A stretch of DNA of 64,000 nt from Phyllobacterium myrsinacearum (lineage in GTDB: Bacteria > Pseudomonadota > Alphaproteobacteria > Rhizobiales > Rhizobiaceae). Made by a program: the position numbers and the translations under genes. How positions within the stretch are numbered: position 1 is the first letter of the stretch; each line of letters starts with the position of its first letter. A model generated the notes under the pieces. That model was not told the origin of the DNA. It did no database searches and saw only the letters and a list, made by a program, of their open reading frames with translations. Positions 17,081 to 25,984 of the stretch are shown here, in pieces. The stretch spans positions 62,001 to 126,000 of the forward strand of contig NZ_PVBT01000001.1 in NCBI RefSeq assembly GCF_002980555.1. Reading direction: 5' to 3'.

Positions 17081-17689
17081 TTAGCGGGTCAGAAATTCCT
17101 GGATTGCGCCGATCTCGCTCTGCTGGATTTCGTGTCCGCCGGGATGCCAGGCAATACGCACATCCGTTCCCTGAGCCGCAAGATAATCCGCCAGCGCCTG
17201 TGTGCGGCCGGGCGGGCAGATCGGGTCACGCTGCCCGGCGGTGATGAGCACGCGCTTTCCCGCCAATTTTGGCTGGGGCGCCGGTGTCCACGGAATCAGC
17301 GGATGCATCAGGATGGCCGTGTCAAACAGCTCCGGTTGCTCCAGCATGACCGAGGCAAGAATGTTGGCGCCGTTGGAATAGCCAAGACCGACAACGCCGG
17401 ATGGATTGGCAGCGTCCTTATGGGCTTTGACAAAATCCGCCATGGCCTGCGTCCGCACGGCAAGATCGTCCATGTCGTAGACGCCTTCGGCGGTGCGGCG
17501 GAAAAAGCGCGCGGCGCCATGCTCCGAGACATCGCCGCGCGGCGAGACGATACCCGCAGACGGGATCAGGCGGCGGGCGAAATCAAAGAACTGGTTCTCG
17601 TCGCCGCCCGTTCCGTGAAAAACGAAGAAGAGGGGGCTGTTCGGGGTAAGCGCTGCATGGATGCGGTGCTGATAGGTGTTCGCAGACAT
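17081..17689 (-). CDS. Alpha/beta hydrolase, phospholipase/carboxylesterase family
   Basis: About 202 residues. FHGTGGDENQFFDF forms the oxyanion region, GLGYSNGANI holds the nucleophile Ser in GYSNG, and PICPPG and WHPGGHEI near the end hold the acid and His. This is the short esterase family related to YpfH and to acyl-protein thioesterases. The substrate is unknown. Start 17689 is used, because frames upstream run into the divergent promoter region. It diverges from the isochorismatase-like gene. Confidence 0.84.
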   Translation of the reverse strand: MSANTYQHRIHAALTPNSPLFFVFHGTGGDENQFFDFARRLIPSAGIVSPRGDVSEHGAARFFRRTAEGVYDMDDLAVRTQAMADFVKAHKDAANPSGVVGLGYSNGANILASVMLEQPELFDTAILMHPLIPWTPAPQPKLAGKRVLITAGQRDPICPPGRTQALADYLAAQGTDVRIAWHPGGHEIQQSEIGAIQEFLTR

Positions 17690-17852
17690 ATCCGTCCTTT
17701 CCGCCCGGCGCCTGGCACCGGGCTTCGTGATTGTGCGTGCTGCCTCACATATGGCGCGGCGGCGGCTGGCGTGAAAGCTGCCCGCCGCTTGATGGATTGT
17801 CTCCGTGGCGTAGACAGCGGGCGCGCATGGTTCTGAAATCTTTGACAACGCT

Positions 17853-17910
17853 TGCAATGGATGTACTCCATCAATCGATGTCCTTTTTTGTCCGCTTCCC
17901 GTCCATTGCA
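17853..17910. promoter_or_regulatory. Inverted repeat upstream of isochorismatase/GlxA operon
   Basis: TGCAATGGA (17853-17861) and TCCATTGCA (17902-17910) are perfect 9-bp inverted copies about 40 bases apart, in the 284-bp divergent region before the hydrolase/GlxA operon. AraC-type regulators often bind paired sites, so this is a candidate operator for the regulator encoded at 18534. Confidence 0.4.
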
Positions 17911-17973
17911 TGCGTATCAGCCGATTGCATCGCGTTGTATTGTTGGGCTATCAACACACAGGAGATGCCAGAA

Positions 17974-18537
17974 ATGTCCGCAGATACTGCTCTTATCGTC
18001 ATCGACGTGCAGGAATCCTTTCGCCAGCGCGGCTATTGGAACGAAGCCGAAGCGCAGCCTTTCATTGCCAACATCCAGCGCCTGATCGATGGCGCCAAGG
18101 CCGCCGGCCTGCCGGTCATCCAGATTTTCCATGTCGACGGCGACGGTCCGTTTGCGCTGGACTCCGGCTTCATCAAGCCGCTGGCACCGGTTTCGCTCGA
18201 GGCCGAGGTCGTGTTCCACAAGGCCCGGCATAGCGCGCTTGTCGGCAGCGGGCTTGATGTCTGGCTGACGGAGAACCGCATCCGCAAGCTGCTGGTATCG
18301 GGTATCCGCACCGAACAGTGCTGCGAAACCACGACGCGCCATGCGTCGGACCTCGGCTATACCGTCGATTACGTCTCCGAGGCCACGCTGACCTTCGCCA
18401 TGACCAATGCCGCCGGGCGCACCTTCAGCGCCGACGAGATCCGTGCCCGCACCGAACTGGTGCTGGACGGACGCTTTGCCCGCATCGTCACCGTCGACGA
18501 GGCGTTGAACGGGGCGGGGCAGGCGCTGGCCGCATGA
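17974..18537 (+). CDS. Isochorismatase-family cysteine hydrolase
   Basis: About 187 residues. The catalytic Asp lies in ALIVIDVQESF, a Lys in VVFHKARHSAL and the Cys in VSGIRTEQCCETT. Family members include nicotinamidase-, biuret- and N-carbamoyl-amide hydrolases, and the substrate here is unknown. Start 17974 lies nine bases after GGAG; an in-frame ATG at 17965 overlaps that site. The stop overlaps the start of the GlxA regulator (ATGA), so the two are co-translated. Confidence 0.85.
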   Translation: MSADTALIVIDVQESFRQRGYWNEAEAQPFIANIQRLIDGAKAAGLPVIQIFHVDGDGPFALDSGFIKPLAPVSLEAEVVFHKARHSALVGSGLDVWLTENRIRKLLVSGIRTEQCCETTTRHASDLGYTVDYVSEATLTFAMTNAAGRTFSADEIRARTELVLDGRFARIVTVDEALNGAGQALAA

Positions 18538-19532
18538 CGCTGGAGGAACGCCGGCACATCGATGTTCTGGTGGTGGTGCCCGCAAGGGCGCTGCTGCTGG
18601 ATATTGCCGGGCCGGTCGAGGTGCTGCGCAAGGCCAATCTGGAGCAGGACGCGGTGCATTTCGGCGTGCGCTATGTCGGCCCGCTGGCGAGCGTCACCAC
18701 ATCCATCGGCTTGACCATCAGCGGGATCGAGCCGCTGCCCCACCATGTGCCGGATGATGCGATGATCATGCTGGCGGGCGATACGACGATCCTTATGGAC
18801 ACGGCGGCGAGCCGCGGGGCGGAGGCGCATGGACACCGCGATAGGGAGATTGTCGCCTGGCTGAAGGCACATGTGGGGGAAAGCCAGACGCTGGTGACGA
18901 TCTGCTCCGGCGCGCTTCTCGCCGCGCGGGCCGGTCTGCTCGATGCATGCAGCTGCACCACCCATTTCGCCTCCGTTGACGATCTGCGCGCCCTGGCGCC
19001 GACGGCGCGGGTGCTGGACAACCGGCTCTACGTCGAGGACGGCAACCGTTTTTCCAGCGCGGGGATCACGGCGGGCATCGATCTGATGCTGCATCTGGTC
19101 AGCCAGATGGCCGGGCCGGCCTGCGCGGTGGCCGTCGCGCGCTATCTGGTGGTCTATCTCAGGCGCAGCGGCACCGATCCGCAATGGTCGCCATGGCTGG
19201 ACGGGCGCAACCACATCCACCCGGCGATCCACCGGGTGCAGGACCGGCTTGCCGCCGACCCGGCGCAACGCTGGACGCTGGAAAGCCTGGCGGATATCGC
19301 CGCAACCAGCCCGCGGCATCTGTCACGCCTGTTCAACGAACATGCGGGCATGAGCATTCCCGATTACCTCAACCGCCTGCGGGTGGCGCTGGCGCAGGAA
19401 ATCCTCAGCCATACGCGGCTTGACATGGAAGGTGTGGCGGAGCGCACGGGGTTCGCTTCGGCGCGGCAGCTGCGCCGCGCCTGGGGCCGCATCCACGCCA
19501 CCCCGCCAAGCGGGGCGCGGGGGATGCCGTGA
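18534..19532 (+). CDS. GlxA/FtrA-type AraC family regulator
   Basis: About 332 residues. The N-terminal DJ-1/PfpI-like domain (about residues 10-190) has ICSGALLAARAGLLD around the usual nucleophile-elbow Cys. Two AraC helix-turn-helix motifs occupy about 225-325 (LESLADIAATSPRHLSRLF and VAERTGFASARQLRRAW). It overlaps the hydrolase gene by four bases and probably regulates that operon. The stop abuts that of 6-phosphogluconate dehydrogenase with no space between. Confidence 0.88.
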   Translation: MTLEERRHIDVLVVVPARALLLDIAGPVEVLRKANLEQDAVHFGVRYVGPLASVTTSIGLTISGIEPLPHHVPDDAMIMLAGDTTILMDTAASRGAEAHGHRDREIVAWLKAHVGESQTLVTICSGALLAARAGLLDACSCTTHFASVDDLRALAPTARVLDNRLYVEDGNRFSSAGITAGIDLMLHLVSQMAGPACAVAVARYLVVYLRRSGTDPQWSPWLDGRNHIHPAIHRVQDRLAADPAQRWTLESLADIAATSPRHLSRLFNEHAGMSIPDYLNRLRVALAQEILSHTRLDMEGVAERTGFASARQLRRAWGRIHATPPSGARGMP

Positions 19533-20951
19533 TCAGCCGATATCCGACCACGGGCCGTGGAAATCGCCTTCCTTGTCCACGCGCTTGAAACCGTGGGCGC
19601 CGAAGAAGTCCCGCTGGGCCTGGATGAGATTGGCCGTGCCGCGTGCCTGCCGGTAACCATCGAAATAGCCGAGGGCGGCGGCCAGCGCCGGGGTCGGCAG
19701 ACCGGCGAGGGCCGCCTTGGCAACCACGTCGCGCAATGCCGTCGAGGCTGTCTTCATGCGTTCGACGAAGGATGGCGCCAGCAGCAGATTGTCCTGGCCG
19801 CCACCGGCGAACGCCGAGGCGATCTCGTCGAGGAACTGCGAACGGATGATGCAACCGGCGCGCCAGATTTTAGCCGTGGTGTCGAGCGGGATGTTCCAGC
19901 CATGCTCGGCCGAAGCGCCTGACATGACGGCAAAGCCTTGCGCATAGGCGGCAATCTTGCCAGCGAGAAGGCCCTGTTCGAGTGCGTCGATGAATGACTG
20001 ATCCGTGCCCGCAAGCTTGGGGGCGCCGAGCGAGGCATAGGCCTTGGCCGCCCTGGCGCGTTCGTCGCGCAGCGCCGAAATCGAGCGCGCGGCAACCGCC
20101 GCTTCAATCCCGGTTGCCGGAATGCCAAGCATCTGCGCCTCGATGGCGGCCCAGCGGCCGGTGCCCTTCTGGCCCGCGCTGTCGACGATGATCTCGACGG
20201 CCGGCTTGCCGGTTTCCGTGTCGGTGGCGGCGAGCACCTTGGCGGTGATTTCGATCAGGTAGGAATTGAGCGGGCCCTTGTTCCACGTGTCGAAAATCTT
20301 GCCGATTTCAACCGGCGACAGTGCGAGCCCATCGCGCAGGATGCCGTAGATTTCGGCGATCATCTGCATGTCGGCATATTCGATGCCGTTGTGGATCGTC
20401 TTGACGAAGTGACCGGCGCCATCGGGGCCGAGCAGTGCGGCGCAGGATTCGCCCTCATACTTCGCCGAAATGGCAGTCAGCACCGGTTCGATGCGCGCAT
20501 AGGATTCGGGCGTGCCGCCGACCATGATCGACGGGCCGTGGCGCGCGCCTTCTTCACCGCCGGAAACGCCCATGCCGACGAAGGTCGGATCATTGGCGCC
20601 GAGTTCCTTCAGGCGGCGGACCGTATCGTGGAAGTTGGCATTGCCCGCGTCGATGATGATGTCTTCCTTGGCAAGGAAGGGCTTCAGCGCTGCAATCTGC
20701 TCATCGACGGCTTCACCGGCCTTTACCATCAGGATGATCGGACGGGGTGCGCGGATATTTTTGGCCAGGTCTTCCAGCGTTTCGCAGGGAATGATCTTGT
20801 CTTTGAGGGCGCCCGCTTCCTGATGGAAGGCGTGGGTCTTTTCCACCGTCCTGTTGTAAACCGCGACGCGATAACCGTTTTCGGCAATATTGAGCGCGAG
20901 ATTGGCACCCATGACGCCAAGGCCGATCAATCCAATGTCAGCTTGCTGCAT
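19533..20951 (-). CDS. gnd: 6-phosphogluconate dehydrogenase, decarboxylating
   Basis: 472 residues, full length. The N terminus shows the NADP-binding GLGVMGANLALN. The substrate region includes GVSGGEEGARHGPSIM and KTIHNGIEYADMQMI, with the catalytic Lys and Asn. It converts 6-phosphogluconate to ribulose 5-phosphate, CO2 and NADPH in the oxidative pentose phosphate pathway. It lies about 90 bp downstream of the RpiR gene on the same strand. Confidence 0.95.
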   Translation of the reverse strand: MQQADIGLIGLGVMGANLALNIAENGYRVAVYNRTVEKTHAFHQEAGALKDKIIPCETLEDLAKNIRAPRPIILMVKAGEAVDEQIAALKPFLAKEDIIIDAGNANFHDTVRRLKELGANDPTFVGMGVSGGEEGARHGPSIMVGGTPESYARIEPVLTAISAKYEGESCAALLGPDGAGHFVKTIHNGIEYADMQMIAEIYGILRDGLALSPVEIGKIFDTWNKGPLNSYLIEITAKVLAATDTETGKPAVEIIVDSAGQKGTGRWAAIEAQMLGIPATGIEAAVAARSISALRDERARAAKAYASLGAPKLAGTDQSFIDALEQGLLAGKIAAYAQGFAVMSGASAEHGWNIPLDTTAKIWRAGCIIRSQFLDEIASAFAGGGQDNLLLAPSFVERMKTASTALRDVVAKAALAGLPTPALAAALGYFDGYRQARGTANLIQAQRDFFGAHGFKRVDKEGDFHGPWSDIG

Positions 20952-21041
20952 GATTATGTCCTTGCTTTATTCGATTCGAACGCAGGCCCAGAGCCCGGGT
21001 GAGCATTTGTATATCAATGTGCATTCCGGGCAATGACAATC

Positions 21042-21875
21042 TCAGCCGTCGCGCAGCTGTTCCATGTCACGGATGCGTTCGGCGCTGCTGTTCTGCAGCT
21101 TCTGCGTTACCCCGGCGATCAGGGTTTCCGCCATCAGGAAAAGCGTGGTGGAGGAGTCCCAGGGCGAAGGCACGGCGGTGCGCCCGGCAATGACATGGCG
21201 GGCAAAGCGGGCGATGGGTGAGAGCCACTGGTCGGTGACCAGCACGATCTCGACACCGCGCGCCTGTGCCTTCTCGGCGAAGCGGATGAGGCTGTCCTGA
21301 TAGCGGCGGATATCGAAGATGACGAGGACGTCCTTTTTGCCCATATCGATCAGCTGATCGCGCCAGTTGCTTTCCTGGCCGGTGAGATGGGTGACGCCGG
21401 AACGGATGATCTTCAGATGCGCGGCCATGTAGATGGCAATCGGATCGGTGAAGCGGCCGCCGAGCAGATAGACATGGGTGCGGGTGCGGCTGAGCGCTTC
21501 CGTCGCATCGTCGAGCTGCTGTGTCGAAAGATGGTGAAACGTTTCACGGATGTTCTCGATGGCTGCTTCCATCAGCGGGTAAGCGGTGCTGCTCTTGGAT
21601 GACTGAATGATCGTCGCGCGGTTGAGCGGCGACTGGATCTGGGCGGCGAGTTCCTGCTGCAGGGCCTGCTGGAACTCCGGATAGCCCTGAAAGCCGAGAC
21701 GCGAGACGAAACGCAGGATCGTCGGCGAACTGACCCCCGCCTGCGCCGAAAACTCCGCCACCGTGCGCAGGCCGATCAGCGGGTAGTTGGCGATGAGGGT
21801 CTGCGCGGCCTTGCGCTCCGACGTCGACATGGCATCGATTTTTTCGCTGATCAGTTCGGAAATGCTTGTTCCCAT
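21042..21875 (-). CDS. MurR/RpiR-family transcriptional regulator
   Basis: About 277 residues. The N-terminal HTH_6 domain (about residues 1-75, RTVAEFSAQAGVSSPTILRFVSRLGF) is followed by a SIS-like domain (about 120-255), although several SIS positions look unusual for a sugar-phosphate ligand. The ATG at 21875 begins MGTSISELI; upstream frames are AT-rich and promoter-like. It diverges from the amidohydrolase/permease/ligase operon at 22011-28557 and most likely controls it. Confidence 0.87.
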   Translation of the reverse strand: MGTSISELISEKIDAMSTSERKAAQTLIANYPLIGLRTVAEFSAQAGVSSPTILRFVSRLGFQGYPEFQQALQQELAAQIQSPLNRATIIQSSKSSTAYPLMEAAIENIRETFHHLSTQQLDDATEALSRTRTHVYLLGGRFTDPIAIYMAAHLKIIRSGVTHLTGQESNWRDQLIDMGKKDVLVIFDIRRYQDSLIRFAEKAQARGVEIVLVTDQWLSPIARFARHVIAGRTAVPSPWDSSTTLFLMAETLIAGVTQKLQNSSAERIRDMEQLRDG

Positions 21876-21917
21876 CAAACTTCTTTCGGTCAAAGTCAAG
21901 AAACGCAATTTTCGCAT

Positions 21918-21946
21918 TTGACAATTTTGTGACTTGTGTATCAAAT
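21918..21946 (+). promoter_or_regulatory. Candidate sigma-70 promoter for the gamma-glutamyl operon
   Basis: TTGACA (21918-21923), a 17-base spacer and TCAAAT (21941-21946). The operon's first ATG is at 22011. Downstream (about 21965-21993) the word TACAAA recurs, which could form regulator half-sites next to the RpiR gene. Confidence 0.45.
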
Positions 21947-22010
21947 CATACGTGAGTTGAAATAAAAATACAAAATGTAATACAAAGTACAAATTGCCGA
22001 AGAGGGCAAA

Positions 22011-22811
22011 ATGGGATTATCGCAGGCCACGCACAGTGTCTGGGAGCCGGTCCGGGTATCCAACCCCGATGGCGGTTCGCCGTTTGTCATTCTGTGCGAT
22101 CATGCTTCCAACCACATTCCCGCGCCCTATGGCCGTCTCGGCCTTGAGCCGGACGATCTGCAAAAGCATATCGCCTGGGACCCCGGCGCGCTGGGGGTCA
22201 GCCAGGGGATGGCTGCGCTGCTGGACGCGCCGCTGGTCGAATCCTGCATCTCGCGGCTGATCATCGATTGCAACCGGCCGCTCGATGCGCCCGATCTCAT
22301 CCCGGCCACGAGCGAATTGACCACGGTTCCCGCCAATACGGACCTCGATGCGCTGGAAAGGCAGCGGCGTATCGCACTGTCGCATCAGCCCTATCATGCG
22401 GCCATCGAAGAACTGGCAAGGGAGCGTGCGCGCAAGGGATTTCCGGCGCCGGTCTATGTGGCGGTGCATTCGTTCACGCCGGTCTATCGCGGGGTCGACC
22501 GGCCCTGGCACATCGGCATCATTCATGACGAATACGATCAGGTTGCCGCACCGCTGATCGCGGGCCTGCAGGCGCTCGATCAATACTGCGTCGGCATCAA
22601 TGAGCCCTATTCGCCCGCCGACCGGGTCTATTACACGCTTGACCGCCACGCATCGGCGCAAGGACTTGCCGCGGTGATGATCGAGATCCGCAACGATCTC
22701 ATCACCACGCCCAAAGAAGAAAAAGCATGGGCCGGGACACTCTCGGCCATTTTGAAGGAAATTGCCCAAGGGCCGCTTTCCACAACCAGGAAGGCTGCAA
22801 ACAGGATCTGA
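22011..22811 (+). CDS. N-formylglutamate amidohydrolase-family protein
   Basis: 266 residues of the FGase (HutG-like) metal hydrolase family. Family marks include CDHASNHIP, SRLIIDCNRP, VHSFTPVYRG and a C-terminal MIEIRNDLI. Classical members cleave N-formylglutamate to glutamate and formate. No histidine-degradation gene is nearby, and the operon instead encodes a glutamine-synthetase-like ligase and two dehydrogenases. Here it may hydrolyse a gamma-glutamyl amide, though this is inference. GAGGG precedes the ATG. Confidence 0.86.
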   Translation: MGLSQATHSVWEPVRVSNPDGGSPFVILCDHASNHIPAPYGRLGLEPDDLQKHIAWDPGALGVSQGMAALLDAPLVESCISRLIIDCNRPLDAPDLIPATSELTTVPANTDLDALERQRRIALSHQPYHAAIEELARERARKGFPAPVYVAVHSFTPVYRGVDRPWHIGIIHDEYDQVAAPLIAGLQALDQYCVGINEPYSPADRVYYTLDRHASAQGLAAVMIEIRNDLITTPKEEKAWAGTLSAILKEIAQGPLSTTRKAANRI

Positions 22812-22859
22812 GGAAGACTGGTATCTGACGTTAGAAATCTCTCAAGAATAACGGGGAAC

Positions 22860-24449
22860 GTGAGTACGATGACACACCAAGATTATACCGACGTGGATAA
22901 ATCGGAGGACATCAAAGTTCTCCACGGCATGGGCTATGCCCAGGAACTGGAGCGGCGCATGAGCCGCTTCTCCAACTTCGCCATTTCATTTTCGATCATC
23001 TGCATCCTGTCCGGCGGCATCAACTCGCTGGGACAGGCGACGGCTGGCGCCGGCGGTGCGGCCATCGGCATCGGCTGGCCGCTCGGTTGCCTCGTGTCGG
23101 CGGTCTTCGCCATCGCCATGGCGCAGATCAGCTCGGCTTACCCGACCGCAGGCGGCCTCTATCACTGGGGATCGATCCTCGGCAATCGCGGCACGGGCTG
23201 GCTGACGGCCTGGTTCAACCTGCTCGGCCTGATCACCGTGCTCGGTGCCATCAATGTCGGCACCTATTATTTCTTCATCGGCGCCTTCGGCACCTATCTC
23301 GGGATCACGGATTCCACCACGGTGCAGATCATCTTCCTGATCATCCTGACCGGCATCCAGGCCCTGGTCAACCATATGGGCATCGGCCTCACCGCCAAGC
23401 TGACCGACTTTTCCGGCTATCTGATTTTCGCCACGGCGATTGCCCTGTCGGTGGTCTGCCTCGCTTCGGCCAAGTCGTTCGAATTCAGCCGCCTGTTCAC
23501 CTTCGCCAACTATTCCGGCATGCCGACACCGGCGGCGGACGGATCGATGACCGGCAGCCCGGTCTGGCCGACAAGCTCAAGCCTGTGGGTGTTCCTGCTC
23601 GGCCTGCTGCTGCCGATCTACACGATCACCGGCTATGACGCATCCGCCCATACATCCGAAGAAACCGTCAAGGCGGCGCATTCCGTACCGCGCGGCATGG
23701 TTTCGTCGGTGCTCTGGTCGGCCGTCTTTGGCTATATCATGCTGTGCTCGTTCGTGCTGATGCTGCCAAGCATGGATGCGGCGGCGGCACAGGGCTGGAA
23801 TGTCTTCTTCTGGGCGATGGGCGAACAGGTCAATCCTGTCGTCAAGAACATTCTCTACTTCCTGATCTTCATCAGCCAGTTCCTCTGCGGCCTGGCGACG
23901 GTCACCTCGGTCTCGCGCATGATTTTCGCCTTCGCCCGCGACAAGGGCCTGCCGGGATCGAGCCTGTTGTCGAAGGTCAGCCCGCAATACCGCACGCCTG
24001 TCGCCGCCATCTGGACGGGCGCCACCCTGGCGGTGCTGTTCGTCTGGGGTTCGAACATGGTGTCCATCGGTGACACGCCGGTCTATTCGGTGGTGGTTTC
24101 CTGCACGGTCATCTTCCTGTTCTTCTCCTTCGCCATTCCGATTGCACTGGGCTTTTTCGCCTGGGGCACGCCGAAATGGAACCGGATGGGGCCATGGAAT
24201 CTCGGCGAAGGCATGTTCAAGCTGTTCGCCATCCTGTCGATCCTCGCCATGGCGCTGATCTTCATCATCGGCATCCAGCCGCCGAATGAATGGGCGCTGT
24301 ACATCACCGTCGGCTTCCTGGTGGTGACGGCTCTTGTCTGGTTCGGTTTCGAACGCCGCCGCTTCCAGGGCCCGCCCATCGGCGATGCCGTGGCCAAGCG
24401 TGCCGCCGATATTGCTGCCGCTGAAAAGGCCGTCGGCGAACGCGGCTGA
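22860..24449 (+). CDS. APC-family amino acid/amine permease
   Basis: About 529 residues with about 12 membrane segments. The N-terminal GYAQELERRMSRFSNFAISFSI is typical of the amino acid-choline transporter (ACT) branch of APC permeases, which includes GABA, choline and amine transporters. Its place between the amidohydrolase and the ligase suggests it imports the pathway substrate. A GTG at 22860 or an ATG at 22869 could start it. Confidence 0.88.
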   Translation: MSTMTHQDYTDVDKSEDIKVLHGMGYAQELERRMSRFSNFAISFSIICILSGGINSLGQATAGAGGAAIGIGWPLGCLVSAVFAIAMAQISSAYPTAGGLYHWGSILGNRGTGWLTAWFNLLGLITVLGAINVGTYYFFIGAFGTYLGITDSTTVQIIFLIILTGIQALVNHMGIGLTAKLTDFSGYLIFATAIALSVVCLASAKSFEFSRLFTFANYSGMPTPAADGSMTGSPVWPTSSSLWVFLLGLLLPIYTITGYDASAHTSEETVKAAHSVPRGMVSSVLWSAVFGYIMLCSFVLMLPSMDAAAAQGWNVFFWAMGEQVNPVVKNILYFLIFISQFLCGLATVTSVSRMIFAFARDKGLPGSSLLSKVSPQYRTPVAAIWTGATLAVLFVWGSNMVSIGDTPVYSVVVSCTVIFLFFSFAIPIALGFFAWGTPKWNRMGPWNLGEGMFKLFAILSILAMALIFIIGIQPPNEWALYITVGFLVVTALVWFGFERRRFQGPPIGDAVAKRAADIAAAEKAVGERG

Positions 24450-24461
24450 TTGCAAAAACGG

Positions 24462-24487
24462 GGGCGGCCGGCTTGAGCCCGCCGCCC
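24462..24487 (+). other. Intra-operon hairpin with following T-rich tract
   Basis: GGGCGG (24462-24467) pairs with CCGCCC (24482-24487), with further pairing inside. It is followed by TGTCTTTT. It lies between permease and ligase and could be a partial terminator that lowers downstream expression or protects the permease mRNA. Confidence 0.6.
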
Positions 24488-24531
24488 TGTCTTTTGACCC
24501 AATCCAAATTCTGTTTGAGGATAGACACGAA

Positions 24532-25902
24532 ATGCCCGGACATTGGAGTTTCGACGAATTAAAGCGCCATGTAACCAATGGCGAGATTGACACGGTGCTG
24601 GCCTGCTTCGTCGACATGCAGGGCCGCCTGATCGGCAAGCGCTTTCATGCCAGCTTCTTCGTCGACTCCGCCCATGACGAGACCCATGGCTGCAACTATC
24701 TCTTGGCCAATGACATCGATATGGAGCCGGTGCCCGGCTACAAGGCCGCCAGCTGGAAACAGGGCTATGGCGATTTCGTCATCAAGCCTGACCTTTCCAC
24801 CATCCGCCATATCCCGTGGCTGGAAAAATGCGCGCTGGTCCTGTGCGATATTCTCGACCATCACCATCACGAGGATCTCACGCATTCGCCGCGCGCCATC
24901 CTGAAGCGCCAGCTGGCGCGGCTGAAGGAGCGCGGCTATCTCGCCTACTTCGCCTCGGAACTGGAATTCTACCTGTTCGACGAGACCTATGAGAGTGCGC
25001 GTGCAAAGCACTGGAAGGGCATGACCACTGCATCGCCCTACATCCAGGACTATGTGATCCAGATGACCACCAAGGAAGACGCCGTCATGCGCGCCATCCG
25101 CAACGGTCTGTTCGATGCGGGCATTCCCGTGGAAAACTCCAAGGGTGAGTGGGGTCCGGGCCAGGAGGAAATCAATGTGCGCTATGCCGAAGCGCTTGAA
25201 ATGGCCGACCGGCATGTGATCATGAAGAACGGCTGCAAGGAAATCGCCACCCAGATGGGCAAGGCGATTACCTTCATGGCGAAGTATGATTATGCGCTCG
25301 CCGGCAGTTCCAGCCACGTGCACAACTCGCTGTGGAGCGCCGATGGCAAGACGCCGCTGTTCTATGACAAGAACGCCGAATACACCATGTCGCCGCTGAT
25401 GCGCCAGTGGGTGGCGGGGCAGCTGAAATATGCCGATGATTTCACCTTCTTCCTCGCGCCCTACATCAACTCCTACAAGCGCTTCCAGGCGGGCACCTTC
25501 GCGCCGACGAAGAATGTCTGGAGCCTCGACAACCGGACGGCGGGCTTCCGCCTGTGCGGCGAAGGCACCAAGGGCATCCGCATCGAATGCCGCATTGGCG
25601 GGGCTGATCTCAATCCCTATCTCGCCTTTGCCGGTCTGATCGCGTCGGGTCTGGCGGGTATCGACGAGAAGCTGGAACTCGACAAGCCGTTCCAGGGCGA
25701 CGCCTATGGCGGGGCGCGGTTGCGCGAAATCCCCAAGACCCTGCGCGAGGCGACCGAAACGCTGGCGAAGTCGAAAATGCTGAAGACGGCGCTCGGCGAC
25801 GAGGTGGTCGAGCATTACGTGCACACCGCCCGGTGGGAGCAGTTCGAATATGACCGCCGCGTCACCGATTGGGAGTTGCATCGCGGTTTCGAACGGTATT
25901 GA
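24532..25902 (+). CDS. Glutamine-synthetase-family ligase (gamma-glutamylamine synthetase type)
   Basis: About 456 residues. Glutamine-synthetase marks are present: VDMQGRLIGKRF near the N terminus, YFASELEFYLF with the metal Glu pair, LAGSSSHVHNSLW and RIECRIGGADLNPYLA. The adenylylation-loop Tyr motif of true nitrogen-assimilating GS I was not found. The operon also carries a permease, two dehydrogenases and an amidohydrolase. It therefore more likely makes a gamma-glutamyl derivative of an amine or amino alcohol (compare PuuA, IpuC and GlnA4-type enzymes). The ATG at 24532 was chosen because the upstream frame has no ligase-like sequence. Confidence 0.87.
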   Translation: MPGHWSFDELKRHVTNGEIDTVLACFVDMQGRLIGKRFHASFFVDSAHDETHGCNYLLANDIDMEPVPGYKAASWKQGYGDFVIKPDLSTIRHIPWLEKCALVLCDILDHHHHEDLTHSPRAILKRQLARLKERGYLAYFASELEFYLFDETYESARAKHWKGMTTASPYIQDYVIQMTTKEDAVMRAIRNGLFDAGIPVENSKGEWGPGQEEINVRYAEALEMADRHVIMKNGCKEIATQMGKAITFMAKYDYALAGSSSHVHNSLWSADGKTPLFYDKNAEYTMSPLMRQWVAGQLKYADDFTFFLAPYINSYKRFQAGTFAPTKNVWSLDNRTAGFRLCGEGTKGIRIECRIGGADLNPYLAFAGLIASGLAGIDEKLELDKPFQGDAYGGARLREIPKTLREATETLAKSKMLKTALGDEVVEHYVHTARWEQFEYDRRVTDWELHRGFERY

Positions 25903-25915
25903 AGATCACGGCAAA

Positions 25916-25958
25916 GGCCTGTCCCGCGGCAAGCATTTGCGGGGCAGGGCCAGTTTTT
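25916..25958 (+). other. Intra-operon terminator-like hairpin
   Basis: A stem of about 12 bp (25916-25927 with 25939-25951, one bulge) is followed by TTTTT at 25954-25958, between ligase and aldehyde dehydrogenase. It looks like a real terminator placed inside an operon, so it probably gives partial termination or 3'-end protection. Confidence 0.6.
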
Positions 25959-25984
25959 GGAAAACACAGGCTAGAGGTTTACCC

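Noticed and set aside
22011-22811. Assignment as hutG of histidine degradation
   Set aside because: No other hut gene is present, and the operon partners point to a different amide substrate; the family name is kept without the symbol.
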